The translations under genes were made by a program, and so were the position numbers. 9,734 nucleotides of DNA from Bacillota bacterium (lineage in GTDB: Bacteria > Bacillota_B > Desulfitobacteriia > Desulfitobacteriales > Desulfitobacteriaceae), in the NCBI GenBank assembly GCA_021779415.1, contig JAJYAS010000080.1, positions 1 to 9,734 of the forward strand, written 5' to 3'. The stretch's first letter is position 1; every line of letters begins with the position of its first letter. The notes beneath the pieces are model-generated. The model saw nothing but the letters and a program-made list of their open reading frames with translations, searched no databases and was not told where the DNA came from. Shown here one piece after another: positions 1 to 6,922 of this stretch.

Positions 1-496
1 CTTGGAATGGATCAATAAAGCAGGCTCGGAAAATCCAAGGACGTACAGCTCCCGTGGCCGGATCTACTGTAAGCTTTGCATTTGTTCCACTTGGTGAAAT
101 CATAGGTATCTTATTATCTGTTACAACTGGCACTGCAGCTAGCGTAACAGAACTTGTCATTGAACCGATCACGGCAACAACCTTATCCTGAGTAACAAGC
201 TTTGTAACCGCAGAAGTTGATTCCCCAGCATCTGACTTATTATCCGCTGCCACTAGTTCTAGTTTTCTGCCTAGGACTCCGCCTTTAGCATTTTGCTGCT
301 CAAACGCTAAATTAATAGCATTCTGAGCCGCTTGACCAAACATAGCTGTTCCACCGGTTAATTCTAAATTTCCGCCTACCTTAATGGGAGTACTTGCATC
401 ACCTGTTCCAGTTTTTGAGGTTCCACACCCCGCAACCAATGATACGCTCAATAAAGCAATCATTCCAAGGGAAAAGCCCTTACTAAATAGTCTCAT
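1..496 (-). CDS. ABC transporter substrate-binding lipoprotein, branched-chain amino acid (LivK) type, partial (3' end outside window)
   Basis: Reads from ATG at 496 to the window edge: 165 codons, still open. The N-terminus has a lipoprotein signal: basic start (MRLFSKG), hydrophobic stretch, lipobox VAGC with the lipidated Cys at residue 24. The mature part then follows the periplasmic-binding type I (LivK/LivJ) pattern: IKVGGNLELTG near residues 36-46, GGVLGRKLELV, ADNKSDAGESTSAV, VVAVIGSMTSS, and FRACFIDPFQ at the edge. Such proteins sit on the outer face of the membrane and deliver substrate, usually leucine/isoleucine/valine or a related amino acid, to an ABC permease; the ligand cannot be read from this half. 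A GGAGGAG ribosome-binding site 5 nt before the ATG fixes the start. Over about 130 aligned residues it is roughly 63% identical, by eye, to the next gene upstream (769-1929), so the two are tandem paralogues. A terminator-like hairpin lies between them, and I see no convincing promoter of its own. Confidence 0.9.
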   Translation of the reverse strand, partial: MRLFSKGFSLGMIALLSVSLVAGCGTSKTGTGDASTPIKVGGNLELTGGTAMFGQAAQNAINLAFEQQNAKGGVLGRKLELVAADNKSDAGESTSAVTKLVTQDKVVAVIGSMTSSVTLAAVPVVTDNKIPMISPSGTNAKLTVDPATGAVRPWIFRACFIDPFQ

Positions 497-591
497 TCTT
501 TCTCCTCCTTCACTAATAGGTAAATTTAGATTCTATCGTTCTTTTCTAATACCGCCTTCTGCCTTCGCCTTCCCCCCCAATCTTTTATTAA

Positions 592-629
592 AAGCCCCAG
601 TCAACGCTAAATTTTCGTGACTGGGGCTT
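592..629 (-). terminator. Rho-independent terminator-like hairpin between the two paralogous lipoprotein genes
   Basis: A perfect 12-bp inverted repeat, AAGCCCCAGTCA (592-603) and TGACTGGGGCTT (618-629), encloses a 14-nt loop. Read on the minus strand the second arm runs into CTTTTAATAAAAG, a short and interrupted U tract. The plus-strand reading has no T run, so the hairpin should act on minus-strand transcripts. It lies about 140 nt past the stop of the upstream gene and 95 nt before the start of the downstream one. It could end the first transcript or partly attenuate read-through into the second. Confidence 0.7.
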
Positions 630-768
630 CGTTGCCTTCCAAGATTATTCAATACTTAAACTTTTAAGTCTGAATATTAATATCTTCACTAAGGTTATTC
701 TAGCTTCTGTACAAGATTAAGTCAATGGGATTTCTGTTATAACATAATATTTGTCTGATAATTAAGAG

Positions 769-1929
769 TTATGGATTAACATGCGTAAGCAAGGTCTTCT
801 TTCCATCAACCAATTTAATGATAACCGCACTCTTGACAGGATTGTGGGTTTTTGGATCAACTGTGATGACCCCAGTGACCCCTTGAAAGTCCTTAATATT
901 TTCCAAGGCTGATCTGAGCTTTTCAGGATCGGTACTCCCTGAGGTTTTGATTGCCGAAATAAGCATTTCGGCCGCATCATAACCTAAAGCTGCTAGAGCA
1001 TCTGGTTCGGCATTATATTTCGCTTTATAAGCATCGGCAAAAGGTTTTGTAGCTGGGTCCTCAGCCCACATATGGTCAACGAAGTACGTGTCCTTTAGGT
1101 TTGCAGCACCAGCTAAATCAGCTAATTTGGCAGAATCCCAACCATCTCCTCCGACGATTGGAGCTGTTATGCCTAATTCACGAGCTTGCTTTACAATCAA
1201 TCCTACTTCATTGTAATAACCAGGGACAAATACGACTTCTGGATTGCTGGCTTTGATCCTGGTCAATGTGGATTTGAAGTCCTTATCTCCTCCAACATAA
1301 TTTTCTGTATCTGTAATGGTTCCCCCAGAATTTTGAAGAACTTTACTAAATTCTGCTGCTAAACCTTTAGAATAATCATCTTTTTGATCGATAAATACGG
1401 CAGCTTTATTCACTTTAAGAGTGTTTACTACGAAATTAGCTGCAACTTTTCCTTGGAAAGGATCCAGAAAGCAACTTCTGAAAACCCATTTATTCAGTGA
1501 CCCATCTTTATTAACGGTAACTTCCGCATTTGTCGCCGTCGGTGTAATCAACGGGATTTTGTTGTCTGTGGCAACTGGCACCGCTGCCTTCGTATTTGAA
1601 CTAGTTACCGCACCGAGCACTGCTACAACTTTATCTTGCGTAATTAGCTTTGTTATCGCTGAAGTTGACTCTCCAGCTTCTGATTTATTATCAGCTGTTA
1701 CAAATTGCAGTTGCTTACCAAGGACTCCACCTTTTTTGTTTTGATCCTCGAAAGCAAGGTTAACAGAGTTTAAAACTGATTGACCGTAGGTTGCCACGTT
1801 CCCTGATAATTCAAGATCACCACCTATTTTAATCTCACCACTATCTTTTGGTGCTGCTGCACTACTACAACCCGAGACTAAACCTAACATGATTACTGCT
1901 ATTCCTAATATAACTTTACTTTTTCTCAT
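769..1929 (-). CDS. ABC transporter substrate-binding lipoprotein, branched-chain amino acid (LivK) type
   Basis: Complete 386-residue extracytoplasmic solute-binding protein of the periplasmic-binding type I family, the usual length for LivK/LivJ. The signal peptide has a basic start (MRKSK), a hydrophobic core and the lipobox VSGC, with Cys21 as the predicted lipid anchor. Family blocks follow: IKIGGDLELSG (about 33-43), GGVLGKQLQFVTADNKSEAGES (about 67-88), VVAVLGAVTSSNT, IPLITPTATNAE, FRSCFLDPFQGK, a second-lobe segment with VVFVPGYYNEVG and IVGGDGWDS, and a C-terminal ITVDPKTHNPVKSAVI strand typical of amino-acid binders. It would capture an amino acid, probably branched-chain, for an ABC importer; the permease and ATPase genes are not in the window. 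The ATG at 1929 follows a modest GGGGGT site. A strong sigma-A-type promoter lies about 190 nt upstream, leaving a long leader. It is paralogous to the partial gene immediately downstream. Confidence 0.93.
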   Translation of the reverse strand: MRKSKVILGIAVIMLGLVSGCSSAAAPKDSGEIKIGGDLELSGNVATYGQSVLNSVNLAFEDQNKKGGVLGKQLQFVTADNKSEAGESTSAITKLITQDKVVAVLGAVTSSNTKAAVPVATDNKIPLITPTATNAEVTVNKDGSLNKWVFRSCFLDPFQGKVAANFVVNTLKVNKAAVFIDQKDDYSKGLAAEFSKVLQNSGGTITDTENYVGGDKDFKSTLTRIKASNPEVVFVPGYYNEVGLIVKQARELGITAPIVGGDGWDSAKLADLAGAANLKDTYFVDHMWAEDPATKPFADAYKAKYNAEPDALAALGYDAAEMLISAIKTSGSTDPEKLRSALENIKDFQGVTGVITVDPKTHNPVKSAVIIKLVDGKKTLLTHVNP

Positions 1930-1953
1930 AATTCTACCCCCATCTTTTATCTA

Positions 1954-1995
1954 CTATCTAAACTTTTTGGTAAATATTATATCTATCGTCTGCAC
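1954..1995 (-). CDS. possible leader peptide (uORF) upstream of the LivK-type gene
   Basis: A 13-codon frame starts at GTG (1993-1995) and ends at TAG (1954-1956), reading VQTIDIIFTKKFR. It is preceded by GGAGGTG, a better anti-Shine-Dalgarno match than the site of the main gene, although the gap from GGAGG to the GTG is only 4 nt. It contains three Ile codons, all ATA, in a leader that precedes a branched-chain amino acid type binding protein. That suggests possible translational sensing. I see no terminator hairpin after it that would complete a classic attenuator, so this is a tentative call. Confidence 0.25.
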   Translation of the reverse strand: MQTIDIIFTKKFR

Positions 1996-2124
1996 CACAC
2001 CTCCGATTAGAAATCCAGAATTAAACCTCGCAATAAACAGCAACTGCCCTTGATGCTAATTAGGACCAAAATAGATAAACAGTTGTATTACAGAGATCTA
2101 ATTATTTAACTTTTTCACTGTATA

Positions 2125-2153
2125 ATTCTATATCTGTTACACCATTGTGTCAA
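2125..2153 (-). promoter_or_regulatory. sigma-A-type promoter for the LivK-type gene
   Basis: On the minus strand TTGACA (2148-2153) is separated by exactly 17 nt from TAGAAT (2125-2130): a perfect -35 box and a one-mismatch -10 box. Transcription would start near 2118, giving a leader of about 190 nt. A second TTGACA lies 19 bp further upstream (2167-2172), and its 17-nt-spaced -10 candidate (CACAAT) is poorer. The promoter lies just past the selB stop codon, so the lipoprotein genes probably form their own transcription unit. Confidence 0.75.
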
Positions 2154-2182
2154 TTAATATATTCTGTGTCAATACAAATTTC

Positions 2183-4078
2183 TCAATATAGTCTTCTTTT
2201 ATCCTCGATACGCCTCGTAATCTTCTGATTATCAAAATACTCAAGAATTGGAACGGCATATTTTCTTGAAGTACCCCACAATTCCCTAGCTTCTGAAACA
2301 CCTATTTCTCCATGAACCTTCAGAAACTTTATCAATCTTTCCTTAGCAGTTTCAATATCCTTTTGTTGATAATAAAATTGATCGATATGTACCCAATCAC
2401 CAATTTCACATAAATACGAGGCATAGGACGGGGCTTCCGATTTAGTTATTCCATTAGCCTCGGCAGTTGTAATTAGGTCTGGTGGCATCAGAGCAACGCT
2501 TTGCCATTTTCCACGCAATACTTCCAAACGTTTCTGAATGCCCGCTGGTATTTCCGCGCCTTCATTAGTTTGGACTTTGCTTCCAAAAATACGATAAAAT
2601 CCCCGTGCAAAACCTTGTTCCAGAATCATTTGCCAACGATGATGTGTCCAAGTGATTCCAAGCCTAGTTTTTAATTCTTCTCTGCTAATTCCACCCCGCA
2701 GTGGGTTTGAACTTTCATAAGTTCGTACTAAGTTTATCAATTTTGACCGCCAGGTCTCTGCTGCAGCCTTTCCCCAGTAGAGCGGGGTTTCATCTTCCAT
2801 CCAAACTTCTAGACGCTCAAATTTCTGAAGAGCGTTTAGACTCTCTTCTAATTCTTCGGAACTAACATGCAAGCATGCTGCTAAATCTGAAGCTAGACGT
2901 GGTTCAGTCATTTCTCTTTCTAAGAGGTCGAGGGGATCACCTTGGTCTTTTATCCTCATCTGTGCCAAAATATTTTCCTTAAATCGTTTCAGTTTGAACT
3001 CTGCTACACCAAGTACCTTTCCTCCTGCAATTGTATGGGTAGGTGAGTAGAAGCGAAGTACAAAACGATCTCCCGGTGCTGCAAGAACTGGTTCTTCAAG
3101 AATAATTTGCACATATCCTTCTTGTCCAGGGGCTATCTCCTCCTGTTCCAAAAGATGTATACGCCCTAGGATCTCGGTTGTGCCAAGATGGAAACGTACT
3201 CGTTGCCTTTGTGTTAAGGGTTTATCTGCAGATGGTAGGTTAAGAACCTTCAAGTCCAAGATCTTTCCCACCTTATATATATTTGGCATAACGAGTACTG
3301 AACCCCTCTCCACTCCAGCAACATCTACACCGGCGAGATTAACAGCTACCCGCTGACCGGCTCCTGCAGATTGAACTTTGTTTTTATAAACTTGGAGAGA
3401 GCGTACTTTCACAGGGATAGGTCCTGGCTCAATCGCCAGTTCCTGCCCTAATTTCATCGTTCCACTATGAAGCGTTCCAGTCACTACGGTCCCAAACCCC
3501 TGAATACTAAAGACCCGATCAATGGGCATACGAACAGGACCGGTGGATTTTTTACTCTCTACCTCTGAAAGTAAGCCATCAATGGTTTGACGCAACCTTG
3601 GTATTCCATCACCAGTCAAGGCAGAAACTCGGCAAACGGGTGAATTATGAAAAACCGTTTCCTTCAGTTTCTCGCGTATCTCTTCCTCCATCAGGTCAAG
3701 CCACTCTTCATCCACCAGATCCGACTTATTAATAACAAGAATTCCCCTTGGGATCCCGAGTAAGGTTAGGATGTCTATATGTTCCTGAGTCTGGGGCTTG
3801 ATTCCTTCATCCGCCGCAATGACAAGTAATACCACATCCATACCACTCGCCCCAGCTAACATCTGACGAACAAACCGCTCATGTCCCGGAACATCAATAA
3901 TACCAACTTGTCGCCCCTCGGAAAGGGCCATATGCGCAAACCCTAATTCAATAGAGATTCCCCGTTGCTTCTCTTCTTTTAAACGATCTGTTTCCATACC
4001 GGAGAGTGCCCGAATCAACTCTGTTTTACCATGATCCACATGACCAGCTGTGCCCACTAAATAGTGTCTCTCATCCAT
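2183..4078 (-). CDS. selB: Selenocysteine-specific translation elongation factor SelB
   Basis: GTPase that delivers selenocysteyl-tRNA to the ribosome at UGA codons marked by a SECIS hairpin; cytoplasmic. At 631 residues it has the usual SelB length. The G domain is intact: G1 GHVDHGKT (12-19), the [10 protein letters not shown] switch region (39-48) characteristic of SelB rather than EF-Tu, G3 DVPGHE (62-67) and G4 NKSD (117-120). Beta-barrel domains follow from about 175 ([18 protein letters not shown]), then a C-terminal winged-helix region from roughly 380 to 631 that in this family binds the SECIS RNA. The ATG at 4078 has AAGGGGT upstream, overlapping the stop of the TPR gene, so translation of the two is probably coupled. 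It is the last gene of a YkvI-TPR-selB cluster. No selA, selD or selC lies in the window. The gene itself ends in TGA. Confidence 0.97.
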   Translation of the reverse strand: MDERHYLVGTAGHVDHGKTELIRALSGMETDRLKEEKQRGISIELGFAHMALSEGRQVGIIDVPGHERFVRQMLAGASGMDVVLLVIAADEGIKPQTQEHIDILTLLGIPRGILVINKSDLVDEEWLDLMEEEIREKLKETVFHNSPVCRVSALTGDGIPRLRQTIDGLLSEVESKKSTGPVRMPIDRVFSIQGFGTVVTGTLHSGTMKLGQELAIEPGPIPVKVRSLQVYKNKVQSAGAGQRVAVNLAGVDVAGVERGSVLVMPNIYKVGKILDLKVLNLPSADKPLTQRQRVRFHLGTTEILGRIHLLEQEEIAPGQEGYVQIILEEPVLAAPGDRFVLRFYSPTHTIAGGKVLGVAEFKLKRFKENILAQMRIKDQGDPLDLLEREMTEPRLASDLAACLHVSSEELEESLNALQKFERLEVWMEDETPLYWGKAAAETWRSKLINLVRTYESSNPLRGGISREELKTRLGITWTHHRWQMILEQGFARGFYRIFGSKVQTNEGAEIPAGIQKRLEVLRGKWQSVALMPPDLITTAEANGITKSEAPSYASYLCEIGDWVHIDQFYYQQKDIETAKERLIKFLKVHGEIGVSEARELWGTSRKYAVPILEYFDNQKITRRIEDKRRLY

Positions 4079-4089
4079 TTTTTTACCCC

Positions 4090-4557
4090 TTAACGCTTTT
4101 TAGTCCAGATCTTAGCTAACAAGTCCCGAAAGGTTTGTTTCCCCTCAGGGTTAAGAACTTTTTTATTTTCAAGACGTTTTGCTGTCTTAATCTCCCGGAC
4201 GAAATCCGTATAACGATTAAGTTGCTTAAATACTACCCCTAAATTATTATGCGGAAGGGAATAATCTGGGTCGATTAAAATTGCCTTTTGATAATATTCA
4301 ATCGCACGTTCTAATTCACCCTCTTCTCGCGCAATGTTTCCGAGATTATTGAGGGCATGAACATGATTAACATCCTGTCTCAGTGCCTCGTGAAAACATC
4401 GTTTTGCTTCGACTCGATTTGGCCTCTGAGCGAAAACAACTCCCAGTTTATTATGGGCCATGGCATCCGTGGGGTTTTCCTTGAGATATAGTTGCAAGGC
4501 TTTTTCTGCCTCGTCCAGTTCCCCTAATTCCAAATGTCTTAGCGCTTTTTCATACAT
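4090..4557 (-). CDS. Tetratricopeptide repeat (TPR) protein
   Basis: From ATG at 4557 the product is 155 residues, almost wholly TPR: units at about 1-29 (MYEKALRHLELGELDEAEKA), 32-63 (AHNKLGVVFAQ, FHEAL), 66-97 (HALNNLGNIAREEGELERAI, AILIDP) and a degenerate one at 100-130 (PHNNLGVVFKQLNRY). It has a basic tail (WTKKR), no signal peptide and no membrane segment. TPR arrays mediate protein-protein contacts; the partner is unknown. Start choice: the frame extends to a TTG at 4614 that would overlap the YkvI gene by 16 bp, but without a ribosome-binding site. A GTG at 4575 has AAGG 6 nt upstream and is a fair alternative. I prefer the ATG because the repeat fold begins exactly there, though its own site is weak. 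The stop codon overlaps the selB ribosome-binding site, which suggests coupled expression; a role in selenoprotein synthesis is not shown. Confidence 0.85.
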   Translation of the reverse strand: MYEKALRHLELGELDEAEKALQLYLKENPTDAMAHNKLGVVFAQRPNRVEAKRCFHEALRQDVNHVHALNNLGNIAREEGELERAIEYYQKAILIDPDYSLPHNNLGVVFKQLNRYTDFVREIKTAKRLENKKVLNPEGKQTFRDLLAKIWTKKR

Positions 4558-4598
4558 AGTTAAAATAGGTATCACCCTTTGCCTTATAATTAGCTGTT

Positions 4599-5630
4599 TT
4601 ATGCTTTGCGCCAAAAGTACAGAATTGTTGGCAAGAAAACAAGCCCCAAATAACCAAACAGTGGATATACAAGCTGCACGATCTGCGAAAACTTTACGCC
4701 TGCTAATGGAATAAGAAGAAGCATTAAAATAAGTATAGTCTTACCATAACTCGACTTGCCTGAATCCACCACTCTGCTAACTAGACTAAATCCATTTCCT
4801 ACTGCAGCCGTAATCATAGCCAGCCATAGGACGATTACGTAAAAAAAGGCGGGCCAATCCCCTAACTTTCCTGCAACTGCGACCATGGGAATTTCTAAAC
4901 CCCAAATGTCTGGGAAGCGCAGTAAGGATGATCCAATGACAAAAGCAAATAGTCCTAAGGCTAAGCCACCTAACACTGCCCCCAAACGCGCCCCTGGTTT
5001 CTGTATAATGTGACCTAAGGATGCAAACACAACCATCGCCAGGGTCAAATTGAAGGAAACATATAGAATAGCTGAAAAGACCCAATTTTTTACAATAACA
5101 GATGGAACAATTGGTATTCCTTCGCCATCCCCAGTTGTTGCTAGAAATACAGCCGCTGTTGCAATCCCCAAACAAGCAACGAACTTCAAAGGTATCAATA
5201 CTGAATTGATCCATAAGACCCCTTCGCCGCGAAACCATAAGGCTAAGACAATTACCACACCTGTCAAAAATATGCCAATCCATCCTGATATTCCAAAATA
5301 TTCGTTAAAGAGAGACCCACTGCCTGAAATCATCGCCAACATCCCCACAAACAAGAGAACACTGACTAGTCCATCGGCCCATTGTCCTAACCTCTGACCG
5401 AGTAAATGATCAAAAAAATCCCTATAAGAAGAAACCTTCCAACGGTCCTGCAACTCTAACATACCCAAGCCTAAGAAAGAGAACAAAAAGGCACTGAGAA
5501 TAATTCCAGCTAATCCCCTGTGACCAAACCGAACGAAAAACTGCTGAATTTCTTGACCTGAAGCAAATCCTGCCCCCATGACGGCGCCCACGTAAGTTGC
5601 CGCAACTTGAAACGTTGTTTTCCACTGCAT
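4599..5630 (-). CDS. YkvI family integral membrane protein (APC-superfamily-like transporter)
   Basis: A 343-residue polytopic protein with about ten hydrophobic segments and hardly any soluble domain. The N-terminal motif GAVMGAGFASGQEIQQFF (15-32) is the hallmark of the YkvI-like family found in Bacillus and Clostridia. That glycine-rich broken first helix resembles substrate-binding helix 1 of amino-acid/cation symporters of the LeuT/APC fold. Transport is therefore likely, but the substrate is unknown. The ATG at 5630 follows a clear GGAGGG site. The gene leads the minus-strand cluster YkvI-TPR-selB and is divergent from yyaC; the 125-bp gap between them must hold both promoters. A weak sigma-A-like pair sits there on the minus strand. 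Functional linkage to selB is not evident beyond co-orientation. Confidence 0.85.
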   Translation of the reverse strand: MQWKTTFQVAATYVGAVMGAGFASGQEIQQFFVRFGHRGLAGIILSAFLFSFLGLGMLELQDRWKVSSYRDFFDHLLGQRLGQWADGLVSVLLFVGMLAMISGSGSLFNEYFGISGWIGIFLTGVVIVLALWFRGEGVLWINSVLIPLKFVACLGIATAAVFLATTGDGEGIPIVPSVIVKNWVFSAILYVSFNLTLAMVVFASLGHIIQKPGARLGAVLGGLALGLFAFVIGSSLLRFPDIWGLEIPMVAVAGKLGDWPAFFYVIVLWLAMITAAVGNGFSLVSRVVDSGKSSYGKTILILMLLLIPLAGVKFSQIVQLVYPLFGYLGLVFLPTILYFWRKA

Positions 5631-5679
5631 ATTTCTTCCCTCCTCGCCATCATGCTTATGGCTAGAAAAGGAATATGAT

Positions 5680-5709
5680 GCATAAAGGGACTAATATTTG
5701 GGAAGAATT
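5680..5709 (+). promoter_or_regulatory. sigma-F-like (forespore) promoter for yyaC
   Basis: GCATA (5680-5684), a 15-nt spacer and GGGAAGAATT (5700-5709) match the Bacillus sigma-F consensus as I recall it (GYWTA, about 16 nt, GGNRANANTW) at every specified base. The spacer is one base short. Transcription would start about 40 nt before the GTG of yyaC. The -10 does not fit the sigma-G form (CATnnTA). Forespore expression suits a sporulation protein; the match is by eye and the assignment is inferred. Confidence 0.55.
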
Positions 5710-5711
5710 TT

Positions 5712-5739
5712 AATATATTTATCGTTCAGTATTATCCAA
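5712..5739 (-). promoter_or_regulatory. weak sigma-A-like promoter candidate for the YkvI-TPR-selB cluster
   Basis: On the minus strand TTGGAT (5734-5739) is followed after 16 nt by TATATT (5712-5717). The -10 has five of six consensus bases, but the -35 matches only in TTG. It is the best pair I could find in the 125-bp divergent gap, and start prediction from it is unreliable. Confidence 0.25.
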
Positions 5740-5755
5740 AGTTAGGGGGCTTTAT

Positions 5756-6325
5756 GTGAGCTTATTTTCATTATTGGCCGAACCTCAAAAGATGAAAGCC
5801 CACGTTGATGACTATTCCGCTAAAGCGAGATTGGAGACTCGTCTTTCCGATTTATTTGCATCAACTCGAAAACGCCCCACAGTTATTTTGTGCATTGGGA
5901 CGGACCGATCGACAGGAGATGCCTTGGGTCCCTTGATTGGGACGCACCTCTCACGCTTAAATCTACCTCGACTTCATGTTTACGGCACGCTAGATGAGCC
6001 TGTTCATGCTCAGAATTTAGGAGAAAACATCCAATTTATTCATAAATCTTTAGACAATCCCTTTATTATTGCTATTGATGCTTGCTTAGGCCGAATAGAT
6101 TCTATCGGATGTATCACTTTAGCTGATGGACCATTAAAACCGGGCGCCGGTGTTCATAAGCAACTTCCTGAAGTTGGAGAGGCGCATATAACTGGAATAG
6201 TGAATGTAGGAGGATTTATGGAATATATGGTGTTACAAAATACCCGTCTCAACCTTGTGTGGCGGATGTCGGAAAACATCAGTTCTCTTATAACCCGATC
6301 TTACATAGCTATTCTACATGAATAA
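5756..6325 (+). CDS. yyaC: YyaC-type sporulation protein (DUF1256, GPR/HybD-like protease fold)
   Basis: 189 residues, the only plus-strand gene. The family core is clear: PTVILCIGTDRSTGDALGP (41-59), YGTLDEPVHAQNL (76-88), IIAIDACLG (104-112) and PGAGV plus NVGGFMEY in the C-terminal half. YyaC proteins are found in endospore formers and are related in fold to the spore protease GPR and the hydrogenase-maturation protease HybD. Acidic residues such as Asp50 or Asp55 and Asp108 are candidates for the metal/catalytic site, by analogy only. No signal peptide, so probably cytoplasmic, most likely in the forespore. The start is GTG with AGGGGG 6 nt upstream; the overlapping ATG one base earlier meets a stop at once. 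In Bacillus subtilis yyaC also lies beside soj-spo0J, so the context is conserved. It converges on the DUF4446 gene with only 6 bp between stops and no hairpin terminator there. Confidence 0.92.
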   Translation: MSLFSLLAEPQKMKAHVDDYSAKARLETRLSDLFASTRKRPTVILCIGTDRSTGDALGPLIGTHLSRLNLPRLHVYGTLDEPVHAQNLGENIQFIHKSLDNPFIIAIDACLGRIDSIGCITLADGPLKPGAGVHKQLPEVGEAHITGIVNVGGFMEYMVLQNTRLNLVWRMSENISSLITRSYIAILHE

Positions 6326-6331
6326 CTTTTT

Positions 6332-6850
6332 TTACACTAAACTACTATATTTTTTCCAATCCATAGCCTTTGCAATAACTTCTTGTTCTTCTGCGGTCAG
6401 CGAATAACTCGACTCCCCTTCTTTCACTGGTTTGCCGTATACTCTTGATTCGTCGCGATTATGAATTGCGCTAAGTACAATTCCACTGCCCTCTTGATTC
6501 AACAAGGCAAAGGCAAAGCTTAAATCACTTCCCACATTTTCAAATGCCCTAAAACGGACTAACTCCACACGATCGACACTAGCACGCAATTTATCTTCAA
6601 TCGGAGTAAACCTTGCATTGGATTTTTGGAGTTCAACTCCCTGTTCATCTACCTTTTGGATATACTCCTCAAGCAATGCATCGAGTTGATTTCCCGACAT
6701 AAATGTTTGTAGTGCTAAATGTGAAGTTTCAAAGCGTTTCATTCTACGCTGGAGTAAGAATATCATAAGTAGCGAAATTAGTAACAGCAGGCTTACAGCA
6801 CTGAAGGCCCACCAAGTTAAAGGCATGATTCTTTCTAATGCAATCAACAA
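6332..6850 (-). CDS. DUF4446 family protein, membrane-anchored, unknown function
   Basis: 172 residues: one N-terminal transmembrane helix (about 12-33, LTWWAFSAVSLLLLISLLMI region) followed by basic RRMKR, a probable coiled coil (about 40-95) and the conserved DUF4446 block (about 96-148). That block has VELVRFRAFENVGSDLSF, then ALLNQEGSGIVLSAIHNRDE and SRVYGKP. The family is common in Clostridia near parAB and has no established function. The topology suggests a single-pass protein with the conserved domain in the cytoplasm. The start is taken as TTG at 6850 because AGGGGG lies 10 nt upstream; an ATG at 6826 would drop eight residues and has no good site. The gene lies 72 bp downstream of the DUF554 gene in the same direction, so co-transcription is likely. 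Confidence 0.88.
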   Translation of the reverse strand: MLIALERIMPLTWWAFSAVSLLLLISLLMIFLLQRRMKRFETSHLALQTFMSGNQLDALLEEYIQKVDEQGVELQKSNARFTPIEDKLRASVDRVELVRFRAFENVGSDLSFAFALLNQEGSGIVLSAIHNRDESRVYGKPVKEGESSYSLTAEEQEVIAKAMDWKKYSSLV

Positions 6851-6922
6851 GTCTTTTCTTCCCCCTTTTATTTATCTTTACCCTCTATGTAGTAAAAACA
6901 CTGTCTGTCATACAATTATTAT

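Noticed and set aside
384..620. Plus-strand open frame of 78 codons over the start of the partial lipoprotein gene
   Set aside because: It overlaps the strongly supported minus-strand lipoprotein N-terminus and the hairpin, has low-complexity content and resembles no family.
652..667. Palindrome ACTTAAACTTTTAAGT downstream of the complete LivK-type gene, considered as a terminator
   Set aside because: All but two of its pairs are A-T, with a 2-nt loop and no U tract; the GC-rich hairpin at 592-629 is a far better terminator.
1930..2182. T-box, riboswitch or selC tRNA in the selB-LivK gap
   Set aside because: No T-box AGGGTGGNACC-type core, no known aptamer pattern and no tRNA-like arms; only a weak CAACTG/CAGTTG pairing.
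4558..4614. N-terminal extension of the TPR protein to TTG at 4614
   Set aside because: No ribosome-binding site, overlaps the upstream gene, and adds residues (MAQSIKQLIIRQ...) that are outside the TPR fold.
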